Origin: a bacterium
Lineage (GTDB): Bacteria > Auribacterota > Auribacteria > Auribacterales > Auribacteraceae
Direction of reading: 5' to 3'
Assembly: GCA_024233545.1 (NCBI GenBank)
Contig: JACKPL010000007.1
Coordinates: forward strand, 62,001-126,000
Length of the DNA: 64,000 nt
Made by a program: the position numbers and the translations under genes. Shown in pieces: positions 26,032-35,734 of the stretch. The notes beneath the pieces are model-generated. The model was given only the letters and a program-made list of their open reading frames with translations. It was not told where the DNA came from and made no database searches. How positions within the stretch are numbered: the stretch's first letter is position 1; the number at the start of each line of letters is the position of its first letter.

Positions 26032-27693
26032 ATGGCAGTGTCTAGGGATAAGAAAGAACTATTATATATTGGACTCTTTTGTTTATTTGTGGCCGGATTA
26101 TGGCTATTATTTTATCTTCCATATATAAAACAGCAGATTCTTGGTATTGATACAGCGGCATATATTATCGGCGCACAAAAGATTTTATCCGGAGGTGTGT
26201 TGTATAATGATTTTATTGACAATAAACCTCCGCTCATTTTTTTTCTTTTTGCTCTGGTACTCAAAATATTCGGCAGAGAAAACTTTATAGCTCTGAATTG
26301 CATAACGCTTTGTGCCTTGATAAGTATTTCATTTTGCATTGCGATTATTTTATCCCATTTGAAAGTACCGTGGTTTCAGCGTGTTGTTATTGTATGTATG
26401 CATATCGTCCTGCATAATGTATTACTTTCGCATTCGGCTGTGGAGCCGAATACTGAGATATTTATGACTCTTTTTGCTTTGTTGGGCGTATATCTCTCTC
26501 TTAGAAGAACAGCGGAGAGAAAATGGGGTTGGGTTGTTGCTTCAGGAATGTCGTTTGGCATAGCTGTTGGATTTAAACAGCCGGCGGTGTTCATGATCAT
26601 AGTGGTTTTAACATCCTTTCTTCTTTATGGAACCGATTTCAAATGGGGATATATCTTTAAACAGTCTCTCTGCTTTTGTGCTGGGTTCTTTGCTGTTTGG
26701 AGTATTCTTTGTATCTATTTTTTTAGTTATGGAGTCGGTTTTCGTTTTTTATTTATCTGTTTTGGATTCAGCTTTGTCTATGGGAGCACGATGTCTTTTG
26801 GGACTATTTTAATACGGTATGCTGTTATGATGATAAAATTTATCAAAACATATCCTTTTCTATTCGGGATATATTGTTTCAGTTTGTTGAGTTCAGTATA
26901 TTTTTTAGCGCGAAAAGATATTCCGAAAAACGTTTGGAAAATAATCGCACTTTTTTTTCTCTGGCATATCTTAGATACCGGAGCGGTAATGTTGGGCGGC
27001 TTGTTTTTTCTCCACTATTTTGTCCAGTGGATACCATCATTTGTTATGATAACATCCATTCCGTTTTTCCTTTTTGGAGAACGTTTAAGCTCAATAAATA
27101 GAAAAAAAGTCATGGCAATTATGACAGGATATTTATGTATCGTCATGATGTATATGGCTAGCGTCAGATGCAGAAGCGGGATAATAAATTATACTCCGCC
27201 AGTATCCGTATACAAGGATTACCGTAATTATTATGAACAATACGGGAGCAGTTTCTATGCGTATCCTGCCAGCATGTGGATGAGCTGGTTCAACATGATC
27301 TCAGAGTTGGTTCAATATACACAGCACTACGTTCTTCCTGATCAGACGTTATTAGTATGGGGTTTCAGGCCGGAATTGTATTTAATGTGTAGAAGACAGC
27401 CTGCAACGCGCTTTATTCATACAGGGATGATTACCGGTGATTTCCTGTTTATGAAAAATATTTACGAATCATCACCGGCAAAAGGGGAAGCAACAAGGAA
27501 AGAGTTTGAACGCATGTTGTTTGATGATTTACACACCAAGCCGCCTCATATGGTGATAGTAGAAGATACAAAGCGTTCTCCAGATTCTAAGCCATTCTGG
27601 GACTATATTGCTCTGAATTTTACAAAGGTTTATTTAAATCCTCAGTTGCCGTACGAATTATACGTATTGAAACCGGAACGAGATAAAACATAA
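26032..27693 (+). CDS. GT-C/PMT-like membrane glycosyltransferase (GT39/ArnT type)
   Basis: 553 residues with about eleven membrane helices. The first outer loop carries GIDTAAYIIGAQKILSGG and LYNDFIDNKPPLIFFLF, the classic acidic Asp motif and Asn-Lys-Pro-Pro of ArnT/PMT-type transferases. The C-terminal 130 residues are soluble. The donor should be a polyprenyl-phosphate sugar and the acceptor is exported; the DPM1-like synthase at 35735 could make such a donor. It borders the PEP-CTERM cluster. Confidence 0.85.
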   Translation: MAVSRDKKELLYIGLFCLFVAGLWLLFYLPYIKQQILGIDTAAYIIGAQKILSGGVLYNDFIDNKPPLIFFLFALVLKIFGRENFIALNCITLCALISISFCIAIILSHLKVPWFQRVVIVCMHIVLHNVLLSHSAVEPNTEIFMTLFALLGVYLSLRRTAERKWGWVVASGMSFGIAVGFKQPAVFMIIVVLTSFLLYGTDFKWGYIFKQSLCFCAGFFAVWSILCIYFFSYGVGFRFLFICFGFSFVYGSTMSFGTILIRYAVMMIKFIKTYPFLFGIYCFSLLSSVYFLARKDIPKNVWKIIALFFLWHILDTGAVMLGGLFFLHYFVQWIPSFVMITSIPFFLFGERLSSINRKKVMAIMTGYLCIVMMYMASVRCRSGIINYTPPVSVYKDYRNYYEQYGSSFYAYPASMWMSWFNMISELVQYTQHYVLPDQTLLVWGFRPELYLMCRRQPATRFIHTGMITGDFLFMKNIYESSPAKGEATRKEFERMLFDDLHTKPPHMVIVEDTKRSPDSKPFWDYIALNFTKVYLNPQLPYELYVLKPERDKT

Positions 27694-27735
27694 TGCGGTT
27701 CGGTATAATCTTCGCTGTAAAAAATTCTTCATTTT

Positions 27736-28572
27736 TTATGATTTGCGGCGGCGGAATTTTTTTAATTGAGCGAGGTAGATGCATATTCCAGTGAGAATCA
27801 TCCCGAAACACAGCAGTTGCCCCATAGAAAAAATACCGGCAAACAAACCGATATGCGCATCGGGTTCGCGTGTAAATTCGATGAAAAAACGAACTGTTCC
27901 ATAACCGATAAAATAGAGGGAAAACAAAAAACCGCCGAAAACATTTTTTTTGCGTAGGGGCCATAAAATTGAAAATAAGAAAATGCCTTCAAAAAAAGCT
28001 TCGTAAAGCTGTGAGGGATGACGGAGCATATGTTCTGTATCTTGCGGGAAATACATTCCCCAGCAGGCAGTAGTTGCTCGTCCGTATAGTTCTCCATTGA
28101 GGAAATTGCCGATTCTGCCAAAAGTATATGCAAGTGCTATAGGAGGTATGAATAAATCGGTAAATCGCCAGAAATCGATTGAACGTTTTCTGCAGAAAAA
28201 TAGGAATGCCGCAAGCACACCGAGTAATCCGCCATGATATGACATCCCGCTAATACCAGTGAACTGAAATCCTCCTTCAAACGTAAACGGAAGAATTATT
28301 CTTAATGGATGAGCGAGGAAATAGTGGAAATCGTAAAAGAAAATGTACCCTATCCTTCCGCCAACGAGTACACCAAGTATTACCCAAAGCATAAAATCCG
28401 CGACGGTATCTTCGCTAAAACCATACTGTTCAGTTCGAATACGATAGCGTACCATCACATAAACGGTAATAAATGCGGCGACATACATCAGTCCATACCA
28501 TCGTACCTGTAAATGGCCTAATGAAAATAAAATCGGGTCGATAGTAGACGGTATATGCGCCCAGCCGGTCAT
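27736..28572 (-). CDS. lgt: prolipoprotein diacylglyceryl transferase
   Basis: About 278 residues from ATG 28572. AAGGAGGATACAA gives an excellent ribosome site, so the 42-residue upstream extension is rejected. Seven membrane helices carry GGRIGYIFFYD, MSYHGGLLGVLAAF and the Lgt signature GRIGNFLNGELYG. It moves a diacylglyceryl group from phosphatidylglycerol to the lipobox cysteine of prolipoproteins, several of which are encoded here (2445, 15110, 56175, 59332). Confidence 0.97.
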   Translation of the reverse strand: MTGWAHIPSTIDPILFSLGHLQVRWYGLMYVAAFITVYVMVRYRIRTEQYGFSEDTVADFMLWVILGVLVGGRIGYIFFYDFHYFLAHPLRIILPFTFEGGFQFTGISGMSYHGGLLGVLAAFLFFCRKRSIDFWRFTDLFIPPIALAYTFGRIGNFLNGELYGRATTACWGMYFPQDTEHMLRHPSQLYEAFFEGIFLFSILWPLRKKNVFGGFLFSLYFIGYGTVRFFIEFTREPDAHIGLFAGIFSMGQLLCFGMILTGICIYLAQLKKFRRRKS

Positions 28573-28813
28573 TTGTATCCTCCTTGTATCGATACGAATA
28601 ATTTTAATAGATGAAAAAAAGGAAATAGAGTATTTTTTAGCATACTTACAAAGTTTTGTATGTATTTTCTTAAATAAATTACAATGAATGCCTCGCAATT
28701 AAAATGTTTTTAGATGTTTTTTTGAAGAGTCTGCATTTAGAATAAACCGATGGCGTAAAAAAGTATCAAAAAGAAATATGTTTACAAATCAAAAATTGTT
28801 AAAGGAGAAAAAT

Positions 28814-29344
28814 ATGAGCGGTTTGAAATCATGTTCGGTAGAGGAGTTACACGGTTTGATTCAAAATAACACAGATGCCGTAATACTTGATGTGAGGGAA
28901 AATGTAGAATACGGAGCCGAATACATTTCAGGAACCCAGCATGTACCGTTATCGGTTTTATCTGATAAAATAAATGAAGTGGATATAAAAAAATCAATTT
29001 ATGTTCTATGCGCTTCAGGAGCCCGTGCGCAAAAAGCCGCATCCCAATTGCTGAATAAAAATGCTCAATCAGTGTATGTCGTCAAAGGAGGTATTTCCGC
29101 TTGGAAAGAGAATGGGTATTACGTTGAAAAAGGGGGTTCCCGAGTTTGGGCTATTGACCGGCAGGTACGCGGTATTGCCGGTTTTTTGGTATTGATAGGA
29201 TTAGTGCTTTCCTATGCAGTGCACCCTTATTTTATTGGGTTATCAGCATTTGTAGCGTGCGGCCTTGTTTTTTCCGCATTGACGAATACATGCGGTATGG
29301 CTTTGCTTCTTACTAAAATGCCGTGGAATCAAAAGAAACAATAA
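28814..29344 (+). CDS. rhodanese with DUF2892 membrane tail
   Basis: 176 residues from ATG 28814 (AAAGGAG upstream). The rhodanese domain (VILDVRENVEYGAEYI, then the active loop LCASGARAQKAA with catalytic Cys) is followed by two membrane helices and the DUF2892-type end GLVFSALTNTCGMALLLTKM. The membrane-tethered rhodanese is predicted to handle sulfur or polysulfide on the cytoplasmic side. In contrast to the rhodanese-like domains at 13.4 kb, this one keeps its cysteine. It ends one base before the convergent isochorismatase-like gene. Confidence 0.9.
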   Translation: MSGLKSCSVEELHGLIQNNTDAVILDVRENVEYGAEYISGTQHVPLSVLSDKINEVDIKKSIYVLCASGARAQKAASQLLNKNAQSVYVVKGGISAWKENGYYVEKGGSRVWAIDRQVRGIAGFLVLIGLVLSYAVHPYFIGLSAFVACGLVFSALTNTCGMALLLTKMPWNQKKQ

Positions 29345-29899
29345 TTACTTAACCAGTTTCTGAATATCCTTGAACATAGGATGAGATGAACCGCGCAAAA
29401 GTTCAAATAAAGCAATTTCGGTACTGCTGATTATAGCTCTCGATGATTCCATTTTTCTTAAGCCGGCATCGCGGTTTTGTTGTGTGCGGGATGTAACGGC
29501 ATCCGCAATAATATGCGGTTCAAAACCGCATTCTAGAAGATGATGGGTTGTTTGATTAACGCAAATATGGGTTTCTATGCCGGCAATAATCGCCTGCTGG
29601 CGTTTGAGCGATTTGATGTAGTTTGTTAGGCGTAAATCGCCCAAACAGCTGAATGATGTTTTTTCAAATGTTTTTACATGCTGAGGAAGCAGGTTCCGGA
29701 GTGTTTCGACAGTCGAACCAAGCCCGCGAGGAAATTGTTCGCTCACCACAATAGGAATGTCTAATTGTAACGCCGCTTGGATTAGAATACCCGCATTTTG
29801 AATTACGTGCTCGATATCATCTAAGACGGGTAAAAATTTTTCTTGGATGTCTATAATCAAAAGAAAAGAGTGTTCTCTATCTAATAATCGGTTTGACAT
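29345..29899 (-). CDS. isochorismatase-family cysteine hydrolase
   Basis: 184 residues. The family catalytic triad is visible: Asp17 (LLIIDIQEKF), Lys80 (FEKTSFSC) and Cys113 (GIETHICVNQT), with the cis-peptide before the Thr-His. Members of this size (YcaC-like) hydrolyse small amides or remain uncharacterised. The start overlaps the 5' frame of the divergent phosphatase, so the two may share a control region. Confidence 0.88.
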   Translation of the reverse strand: MSNRLLDREHSFLLIIDIQEKFLPVLDDIEHVIQNAGILIQAALQLDIPIVVSEQFPRGLGSTVETLRNLLPQHVKTFEKTSFSCLGDLRLTNYIKSLKRQQAIIAGIETHICVNQTTHHLLECGFEPHIIADAVTSRTQQNRDAGLRKMESSRAIISSTEIALFELLRGSSHPMFKDIQKLVK

Positions 29900-29939
29900 G
29901 GCTGTTGTTCTCCTGTTACATTTATGCGATCATTATATT

Positions 29940-30620
29940 ATGGTCAATTTAAGGAGAAAAACAATAGAAATTCCTATCGAACATTCACTTTCTGATAGTA
30001 ATTTGATTCTGATCCGCCATGGAGAAACCACAGGGCAGTCATCTGTGCGGTTTTACGGCGCTACGGATATTCCCTTAAGCGATATCGGGGTTCAGCAAAT
30101 GCAACGAACGGGAGAACGCTTAAAAACCTTTAGATATTCACAGATTATAACAAGCCCATTAAGCCGTTCCCGCGATGCCCTTGCGTTTTTTAAGGATTCG
30201 GACGCTGAAATGGAACATATTGTTGTGGATGAGTTTGCAGAAATAAATTTCGGTGACTGGGAAGGATTGACTGCTCAGGAGATTGAGCAACGTTATCCGC
30301 TTGAGCACCGTATTTGGAAGGATAAGAATAACGAGTTTTGCTATCCTAATGGCGAATCGAGAAGCGCTTTTTTCAATCGTGTAGCAAACGGTTCAAAACG
30401 CATATTGCAAAATATTTTTGCTCCTACGCTGGCAATTCTGCACAAAGGAGTCATTCGAATAATCCTTGCGCAATTGCTGAATATGCCGTATGAGGTGTTA
30501 TCTGGATATTCCATTGAATTGGGGAGCATACAGTATTTAATAAAAAACGAAACTGGGTGGAATCTTATTCTTCACAACGATACGTCACATCTTGGGATGA
30601 TACGTATACCACATTCCTGA
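29940..30620 (+). CDS. histidine phosphatase (CobC/phosphoglycerate mutase-like)
   Basis: 226 residues from ATG 29940 (an upstream start would overlap the divergent gene). Catalytic His27 in LIRHGETTG, the second Arg in TSPLSRSRDA, the acidic EINFGDWEGLTAQEI and the second His in AILHKGVIR mark the family. The GDWEG motif is the version found in alpha-ribazole phosphatases and broad phosphatases. No cobalamin gene is nearby, so the substrate is open. Confidence 0.88.
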   Translation: MVNLRRKTIEIPIEHSLSDSNLILIRHGETTGQSSVRFYGATDIPLSDIGVQQMQRTGERLKTFRYSQIITSPLSRSRDALAFFKDSDAEMEHIVVDEFAEINFGDWEGLTAQEIEQRYPLEHRIWKDKNNEFCYPNGESRSAFFNRVANGSKRILQNIFAPTLAILHKGVIRIILAQLLNMPYEVLSGYSIELGSIQYLIKNETGWNLILHNDTSHLGMIRIPHS

Positions 30621-30696
30621 TACTTTTTACTTAAAGTAGGTGTATTGTTAATAGTTAAAATGCGTATTATAAAAACCATACTACAAAGGTGCGTCA

Positions 30697-30993
30697 ATGA
30701 AATGGGAAATAATCGGATATACTGCCGCATGTTTAACCATGTTCGGTTTTGTTCCTCAAGTGATTAAAATGTTCCGCACGAAACATGTCAAGGATGTGAG
30801 TATTCTGATGTTGTGTCAAGTTGGCCTGGGAATTTTTTTGTGGCTTTTATATGGGATGCACTTGCGAAATTCCATTATCATTCTTGCAAATGCGGTCAAC
30901 CTAGCAACTATTTTCGTAGCGATTTTCTGTTATTGCTACTATCGGCGGCGTAATAAAGCGCTCGAAGTCGTTAAAACTCAGGTGCGAAAGTGA
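30697..30993 (+). CDS. SemiSWEET/PQ-loop sugar transporter
   Basis: 98 residues with three membrane helices and the PQ motif at Pro20-Gln21 (FGFVPQVIKMFRTKHVKDVS). Bacterial SemiSWEETs dimerise to form a sugar or small-solute facilitator. The stop codon overlaps the GTG start of the next gene (GTGA), so translation is probably coupled. Confidence 0.92.
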   Translation: MKWEIIGYTAACLTMFGFVPQVIKMFRTKHVKDVSILMLCQVGLGIFLWLLYGMHLRNSIIILANAVNLATIFVAIFCYCYYRRRNKALEVVKTQVRK

Positions 30994-31619
30994 AAATAAC
31001 GCTGTTCGGGTTTGGGGCGTTCCCGGGGATACCGGTTAATTTTACCGGTCAACTCGTACACGATGTTTCATCCTTTTCTAACAGTTATCCTGTTAGTTTG
31101 GAGAGTTTTGTATTACCGGTTGTTTTTGAGACGTGTGGACAGTTTGTCCGTTCTTATATTGAAACATCTTCTCCGGATTTTGTCATCATTGCGGGAATAA
31201 AACGGAAATCAACTGAGATTAACCTCGAGCGTGTCGCATTAAATATACTGCATAGTTATGGTACTGATGCTTCAGGCAAAATTATCCGAGATTGTTTCAT
31301 TTCTCCCAAAGGAAAAGAGGCGTTTTTTTGTCCGCTTGACCTTTCAGCGCTGGAATCTGTTTTGACAGCGAATAACATTCCATCGCGTGTAACGTTCCAT
31401 TCCGGCACATATGTTTGTAATCAGGCGTATTATTCTGCGTGCAGTATTATGCATGAAAAAACGGGGAGTCCCAGTGCCCTTCTTGTTCATTATCCGATGG
31501 TAGCTGATGAAAATCCTTTGCCGGTTTCCGCAACAGGCATGCGTCATTCTGATGCAGTGTGTGCATTACGGCTCATTATACAGTTTGTATGCGCGGTGTA
31601 TGGCATTCAAGAGGCTTAA
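30990..31619 (+). CDS. pyroglutamyl-peptidase I-like (C15) cysteine peptidase
   Basis: 209 residues starting at GTG 30990. The C15 triad is intact: Glu80 (INLERVALNI), Cys143 (GTYVCNQAYY) and His167 (LLVHYPM). It would remove N-terminal pyroglutamate from peptides. The N-terminal FGFGAFPGIPVN is a diverged form of the usual GFEPFGG-x-x-xNP loop. Coupled to the SemiSWEET gene. Confidence 0.85.
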   Translation: MKITLFGFGAFPGIPVNFTGQLVHDVSSFSNSYPVSLESFVLPVVFETCGQFVRSYIETSSPDFVIIAGIKRKSTEINLERVALNILHSYGTDASGKIIRDCFISPKGKEAFFCPLDLSALESVLTANNIPSRVTFHSGTYVCNQAYYSACSIMHEKTGSPSALLVHYPMVADENPLPVSATGMRHSDAVCALRLIIQFVCAVYGIQEA

Positions 31620-31769
31620 AAACCTGCATGATAGAATAAAAGGTTTTCAGCTGGCAAGAGAGCTATTGTAAAAAATCTTTTTTCTGGTATAATAACGCTT
31701 TGATTTTACCGTTTAATATCGATAAATAAACCTTATTGTGTATTCCAATTTAAAAAAAAGAGGCGAAAA

Positions 31770-32720
31770 ATGTTCAGAGAAGCAATAAAAGTTATGGATT
31801 GTACCATTCGTGATGGCGGGTTAATGAATAATCATCAATTCGACCTTGATTTTGTCCGTGATGTATACAAAGCAGTTTCGGAATCGGGTATGGATTATAT
31901 GGAGATTGGATATAAAAATTCCCGCAGGATGTTTTCAGCAGAAGAATACGGGTTATGGAAATTTTGTGACGATGAAGACATCTATAAAGTGATACAAGGC
32001 GTTGAAAATGGTGCAAAAGTTTCCGTGATGGTCGATATCGGAAGAGTCGACATCGAAGATGTTAAACCGGCAAAAGAAAGCCCGGTCGATATGATACGTG
32101 TTGCGTGTTATGCTAAGGATATCGATAAAGCCATAGCAATGGTGAACCATTTTCATTCTATCGGATATGAAACTACAATCAATATCATGGCTATTTCCCG
32201 CGTATTGGAGAACGAATTGGAAGAAGCGCTGGTTCAGGCTGAAAAAGAGAGCAAAGCGGATGTTGTCTATATTGTAGACAGTTTTGGGTCTCTCTATCAG
32301 GAAAGCGTGGAATATTTGATGAAAAAGTTTAAATCGATTCTAAAGACAAAAGAAGTCGGTATGCATATGCATAACCACCAACAGCTTGCATTTGGAAATA
32401 CAATCGAAGGGATTATTCACGGAGCCAATTATTTGGATGCGACAATTTTCGGCATGGGACGTGCCGCGGGAAACTGCCATACGGAATTACTGTTTGGTTT
32501 TCTGAAAAATCCTAAGTTCGATATACGTCCGGTACTCGATATCATTGCAAAACGATTCATCCCGTTACGCGAAAAAATTGAGTGGGGATATGTGATTCCG
32601 TATATGATTACCGGAATGCTGGATGCGCATCCCCGCACTGCCATTGCATTGCGTAAAACCGACAAGAAAGAAAACTACCGCGAATTCTATGAAAGCCTTA
32701 TAAGCTCTGATATGGACTAG
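31770..32720 (+). CDS. HMGL-like (DRE-TIM) aldolase
   Basis: 316 residues. MDCTIRDGGLMNNHQFDLDF supplies the metal-binding and substrate Asp-Arg pair; a (beta/alpha)8 barrel follows with MHMHNHQQLAFGN (the paired His ligands) and MGRAAGNCHTELL. It resembles the catalytic part of 4-hydroxy-2-oxovalerate aldolase and related enzymes but lacks the regulatory domain of citramalate synthases. GAGGCG precedes the ATG. It is 4 bp upstream of an Eda-type aldolase, so both probably act on 2-keto acids or keto sugars. The exact substrate is not known. Confidence 0.85.
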   Translation: MFREAIKVMDCTIRDGGLMNNHQFDLDFVRDVYKAVSESGMDYMEIGYKNSRRMFSAEEYGLWKFCDDEDIYKVIQGVENGAKVSVMVDIGRVDIEDVKPAKESPVDMIRVACYAKDIDKAIAMVNHFHSIGYETTINIMAISRVLENELEEALVQAEKESKADVVYIVDSFGSLYQESVEYLMKKFKSILKTKEVGMHMHNHQQLAFGNTIEGIIHGANYLDATIFGMGRAAGNCHTELLFGFLKNPKFDIRPVLDIIAKRFIPLREKIEWGYVIPYMITGMLDAHPRTAIALRKTDKKENYREFYESLISSDMD

Positions 32721-32724
32721 TAAG

Positions 32725-33363
32725 ATGGATGATAAAGAGTTTGCTCTTTTGCCGTTGATGGGAATTTTACGCGGAATAGACGAATCCTGCATTGAACCGT
32801 TGGTTACAACTGTTATCGATTCAGGAATACGCACTATTGAAATTGCGATGAATACTCCAAACGCCGCTAGCCTGATTCGTCGTGCAAAACATTTTGCCGA
32901 TGGGAAACTGGATATAGGAGCAGGAACAGTATTATCCAGAGAAATACTCGATAAAGCGCTTGAAGCCGGCGCGACCTTTATTGTTCTGCCCACACTAGTG
33001 ACAGAAGTTGTAAGCTATTGTGTAAGCAATCGTATTCCGGTTTTTCCCGGTGCGTTTACTCCTCAGGAAATATTTAATGCATGGAATGCCGGAGCGACTA
33101 TGGTAAAGGTGTTTCCTGCTAAATTTTTTGGTCCGGAATATATGCGCGAGATAAAAGGGCCGTTTGATTCTATCAAATTACTTGCGTGCGGCGGAGTGGC
33201 TCCTGATACGCTCCCTGCTTTTTTTTCCAGCGGTGCTGATGCAGTTGCCTTTGGAGGAAGCGTTTTTAGTAAGGAGTTGATTGCGGCAAAGAAATTTAAT
33301 GCTATTGGTGAATTATTGGAATTATACGTGTCGCGATACATGATGATGCGTAAACACTCATAA
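32725..33363 (+). CDS. eda: KDPG/KHG aldolase (Eda-like)
   Basis: 212 residues. Class I aldolase with Glu39 (IEIAMNT), Arg16 (ILRGID), FPGAFTPQEI and the Schiff-base Lys128 (MVKVFPAKFFGP); GGVAPDTL closes the phosphate site. It splits 2-keto-3-deoxy-6-phosphogluconate into pyruvate and glyceraldehyde-3-phosphate. It is translationally close to the DRE-TIM aldolase. Confidence 0.92.
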   Translation: MDDKEFALLPLMGILRGIDESCIEPLVTTVIDSGIRTIEIAMNTPNAASLIRRAKHFADGKLDIGAGTVLSREILDKALEAGATFIVLPTLVTEVVSYCVSNRIPVFPGAFTPQEIFNAWNAGATMVKVFPAKFFGPEYMREIKGPFDSIKLLACGGVAPDTLPAFFSSGADAVAFGGSVFSKELIAAKKFNAIGELLELYVSRYMMMRKHS

Positions 33364-33374
33364 TCAACAGGGCA

Positions 33375-34319
33375 ATGAAAAAAAAAATAATCGTATGCAC
33401 CACTCTATTCCTTATTGCTGTGTGTACCGCAATGGTGATGTATAAGAACAAACTGATTGCGGTTTCAGTTGAGCAGGGCACCAAACTGGTTACCGGGCTT
33501 GACCTTTCTATCGGTGATATGGATATCGGTTTTTTCTCGTCGGCGCTATCTATTGATGATTTACGAATATTCAATCCTTCAGATGTTTTTCCTGAACAGC
33601 TTTTTGTCTATATTCCTAAAACAGAGGTTGATTATGAATATAAACCGATGCTCGAAGGGAAAGCGGTACTCAAGACAGCAGTCATCGAAATTGAGCAAAT
33701 CAATCTTGTTAAAAATAAGTATAAACAACTTAATGTTGAATACCTCACAGACCGTATTCTAAAACAGCTGGAACGTATGCCCATTCAAAATCCTGATAGT
33801 GAATCGAGACGGTCATTATTTGATTTAACCAAACAAATAGATTTTCATATTGAACATCTCGAACTTAAAATTAAAACAGTTGCCTTTATGGATTTTTCTC
33901 TTGGCGATGAACCCTATATAACACGGTTTCCGGTCAACATTCATGAAAAACATAAAAATATTACCGGTACTAATATGCTTATTTCTATCATTTTTTTAAA
34001 AGCGTTTAAAAATACTGCTTTAGCAAGTTTAACTCAATTTGATTTATCCGGTATGCAGAAAACATTGGAATATATGTATAGCGCATCGTTGCAGTCTACC
34101 GCAAATGTGCTTAAGGGCAAAACCGGTCAAGTCGGGAAAATTGTTGCTGATGAGATGATTGATACCGGACAGCGGGCGGGCAACGTTGCAGGCACTGCAG
34201 GGAAAAAAGTTTTAAGCAGTACGGAAAAATCTGTTGAAAAAGCTATCGGAGTGATACATCGGTTGAAAGAAAAAACAGAAGGCATCACTGAAACGATAGA
34301 AAATACCATAAAAGAGTAG
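33375..34319 (+). CDS. AsmA-like membrane-anchored protein
   Basis: 314 residues. An N-terminal membrane helix is followed by a region like the AsmA/TamB N-terminus (LVTGLDLSIGDMDIGFFSS...LSIDDLRIFNP...PKTEVDYEYKPMLEGK). The last 90 residues are amphipathic and Lys/Glu/Thr-rich with repeated heptad-like segments. AsmA-type proteins lie in the periplasm and deal with lipid traffic. The match covers only the first half. It lies 11 bp after eda but is unlikely to share its function. Confidence 0.6.
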   Translation: MKKKIIVCTTLFLIAVCTAMVMYKNKLIAVSVEQGTKLVTGLDLSIGDMDIGFFSSALSIDDLRIFNPSDVFPEQLFVYIPKTEVDYEYKPMLEGKAVLKTAVIEIEQINLVKNKYKQLNVEYLTDRILKQLERMPIQNPDSESRRSLFDLTKQIDFHIEHLELKIKTVAFMDFSLGDEPYITRFPVNIHEKHKNITGTNMLISIIFLKAFKNTALASLTQFDLSGMQKTLEYMYSASLQSTANVLKGKTGQVGKIVADEMIDTGQRAGNVAGTAGKKVLSSTEKSVEKAIGVIHRLKEKTEGITETIENTIKE

Positions 34320-34384
34320 ATTGATAACGACGCTCTTTATAAACAACTTGACGTATAATTCGTTACAACAAATATCATTGCAGT

Positions 34385-35713
34385 ATGAACCATCTTTTTT
34401 TAAAAAAAATAGCTCTTTTTATGAAACAGCATCAGGCGGTTACGGCCATACTGAGTGTAACTGTGCTTTTTCTTATCTATGCTCTTTTCATCCGCAATTC
34501 AGGTGTGACGCTTTATGAGGTATTAGGAGATAAACCCTACCAAGGCACAACAATTTTTCTTGAAACAGTAATTCAATATGAACCGGTATCGTATATCATA
34601 GAAAAAATGCCTGTTGAAAACAGTGATTCAATAAAGAACCAGCAGTTATTTTACTATAATCATGGAAAAAAATCGTGGGTAGTTGACAAAAAAATTGGCA
34701 GAGCATATTGTTTTATTCCACCAGTCGACTTTGATACAATGCCGTGGCTTATACGCATTAAGCCCGATATAAAGCTGGATATTGATATTTCGTCTTGTTC
34801 AGGAAAATATGTGTGTATTGGGTATATTAACAAGGAATGGGAAATAATCGGATTAAAAAAAGTTGTTACCCTTACCATTACTTCATTACGCAAGGAATCA
34901 TTTTTTAATATTCAAACAAAAAAACTTCCATTACCCGATATTCATAGCGATGAGGAAGAAAAAGAATTTTGGAAAGCGTTTGTTGAAGTAACCTATCAGC
35001 GGCAGAAGTTGCCTGATAACGAACCGGATAAGATACTTATAAATTCTGTTCCTTCCGGTTTAAAAGTATTCCTTATTTCATCTAAAAACCTTGCCGAATC
35101 TTGCAAAGAAGGTGAAATTGATCTGGAAAAACTAAAACAGAATCTGTTTACCCATGAAAAGCTGAAGTGTATTTCTCCTGCGTATATTTCTTATCCGAAA
35201 GATTCGTGTTACGTATTTTTCGAATTTGTTTCTCCCTATAAAAACTTAATAGATGATGAGTGTGCACTAGAAATCAGTGAAATGCGACCTGATGGGAAAG
35301 TGACTTTGTGGCGCGGGTATCCTATAGAAATGAAAAATGGGCTTCCAACTAATACTGTAGTAACCGCACTTTTTCTTCAGCGGGGCTTAAACGCATCGGA
35401 AGTTTTGCAGTTGATAGAACCGGTGCCTTATTTCCCGTTAGACACCTCTCTTTTTGATATTTTTATCAGTCCGGTTTTAACGCAGGCAAAACAAGATGGG
35501 GCAGACCAATCCTTAACGCCTTTGGAATGTACTCGCATTATGGAAGCTATAGGCAAACTTAGTATAGATACCTATACGGGCACTTATGTTTTTACGACCA
35601 TAAAAAAAGCCGATGGAGGAGTCAGCCTTCATACCAACAAAAGATGTACGGAATTTTTATTAAATAACAAACAGGTAATACAAAGGTTGCCTGAATTTTT
35701 TTATCGGCAATAA
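34385..35713 (+). CDS. membrane-anchored protein of unknown function
   Basis: 442 residues: a single N-terminal membrane helix (about residues 18-36, TAILSVTVLFLIYALFI) and a large soluble domain expected outside the membrane. It includes YEPVSYIIEKMPV, a possible SH3-like or ligand-binding strand set, and CKEGEIDLEKLKQ. I cannot assign a family. It sits between an AsmA-like protein and a polyprenol-phosphate sugar synthase, all on the same strand with short gaps. Confidence 0.6.
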   Translation: MNHLFLKKIALFMKQHQAVTAILSVTVLFLIYALFIRNSGVTLYEVLGDKPYQGTTIFLETVIQYEPVSYIIEKMPVENSDSIKNQQLFYYNHGKKSWVVDKKIGRAYCFIPPVDFDTMPWLIRIKPDIKLDIDISSCSGKYVCIGYINKEWEIIGLKKVVTLTITSLRKESFFNIQTKKLPLPDIHSDEEEKEFWKAFVEVTYQRQKLPDNEPDKILINSVPSGLKVFLISSKNLAESCKEGEIDLEKLKQNLFTHEKLKCISPAYISYPKDSCYVFFEFVSPYKNLIDDECALEISEMRPDGKVTLWRGYPIEMKNGLPTNTVVTALFLQRGLNASEVLQLIEPVPYFPLDTSLFDIFISPVLTQAKQDGADQSLTPLECTRIMEAIGKLSIDTYTGTYVFTTIKKADGGVSLHTNKRCTEFLLNNKQVIQRLPEFFYRQ

Positions 35714-35734
35714 TGTTTTGCACAGAAAGTCTAT

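Noticed and set aside
28660..28700. TACAAAGTTTTGTA palindrome upstream of lgt as an operator
   Set aside because: A short AT-rich palindrome with no known regulator and no matching copy; likely chance.
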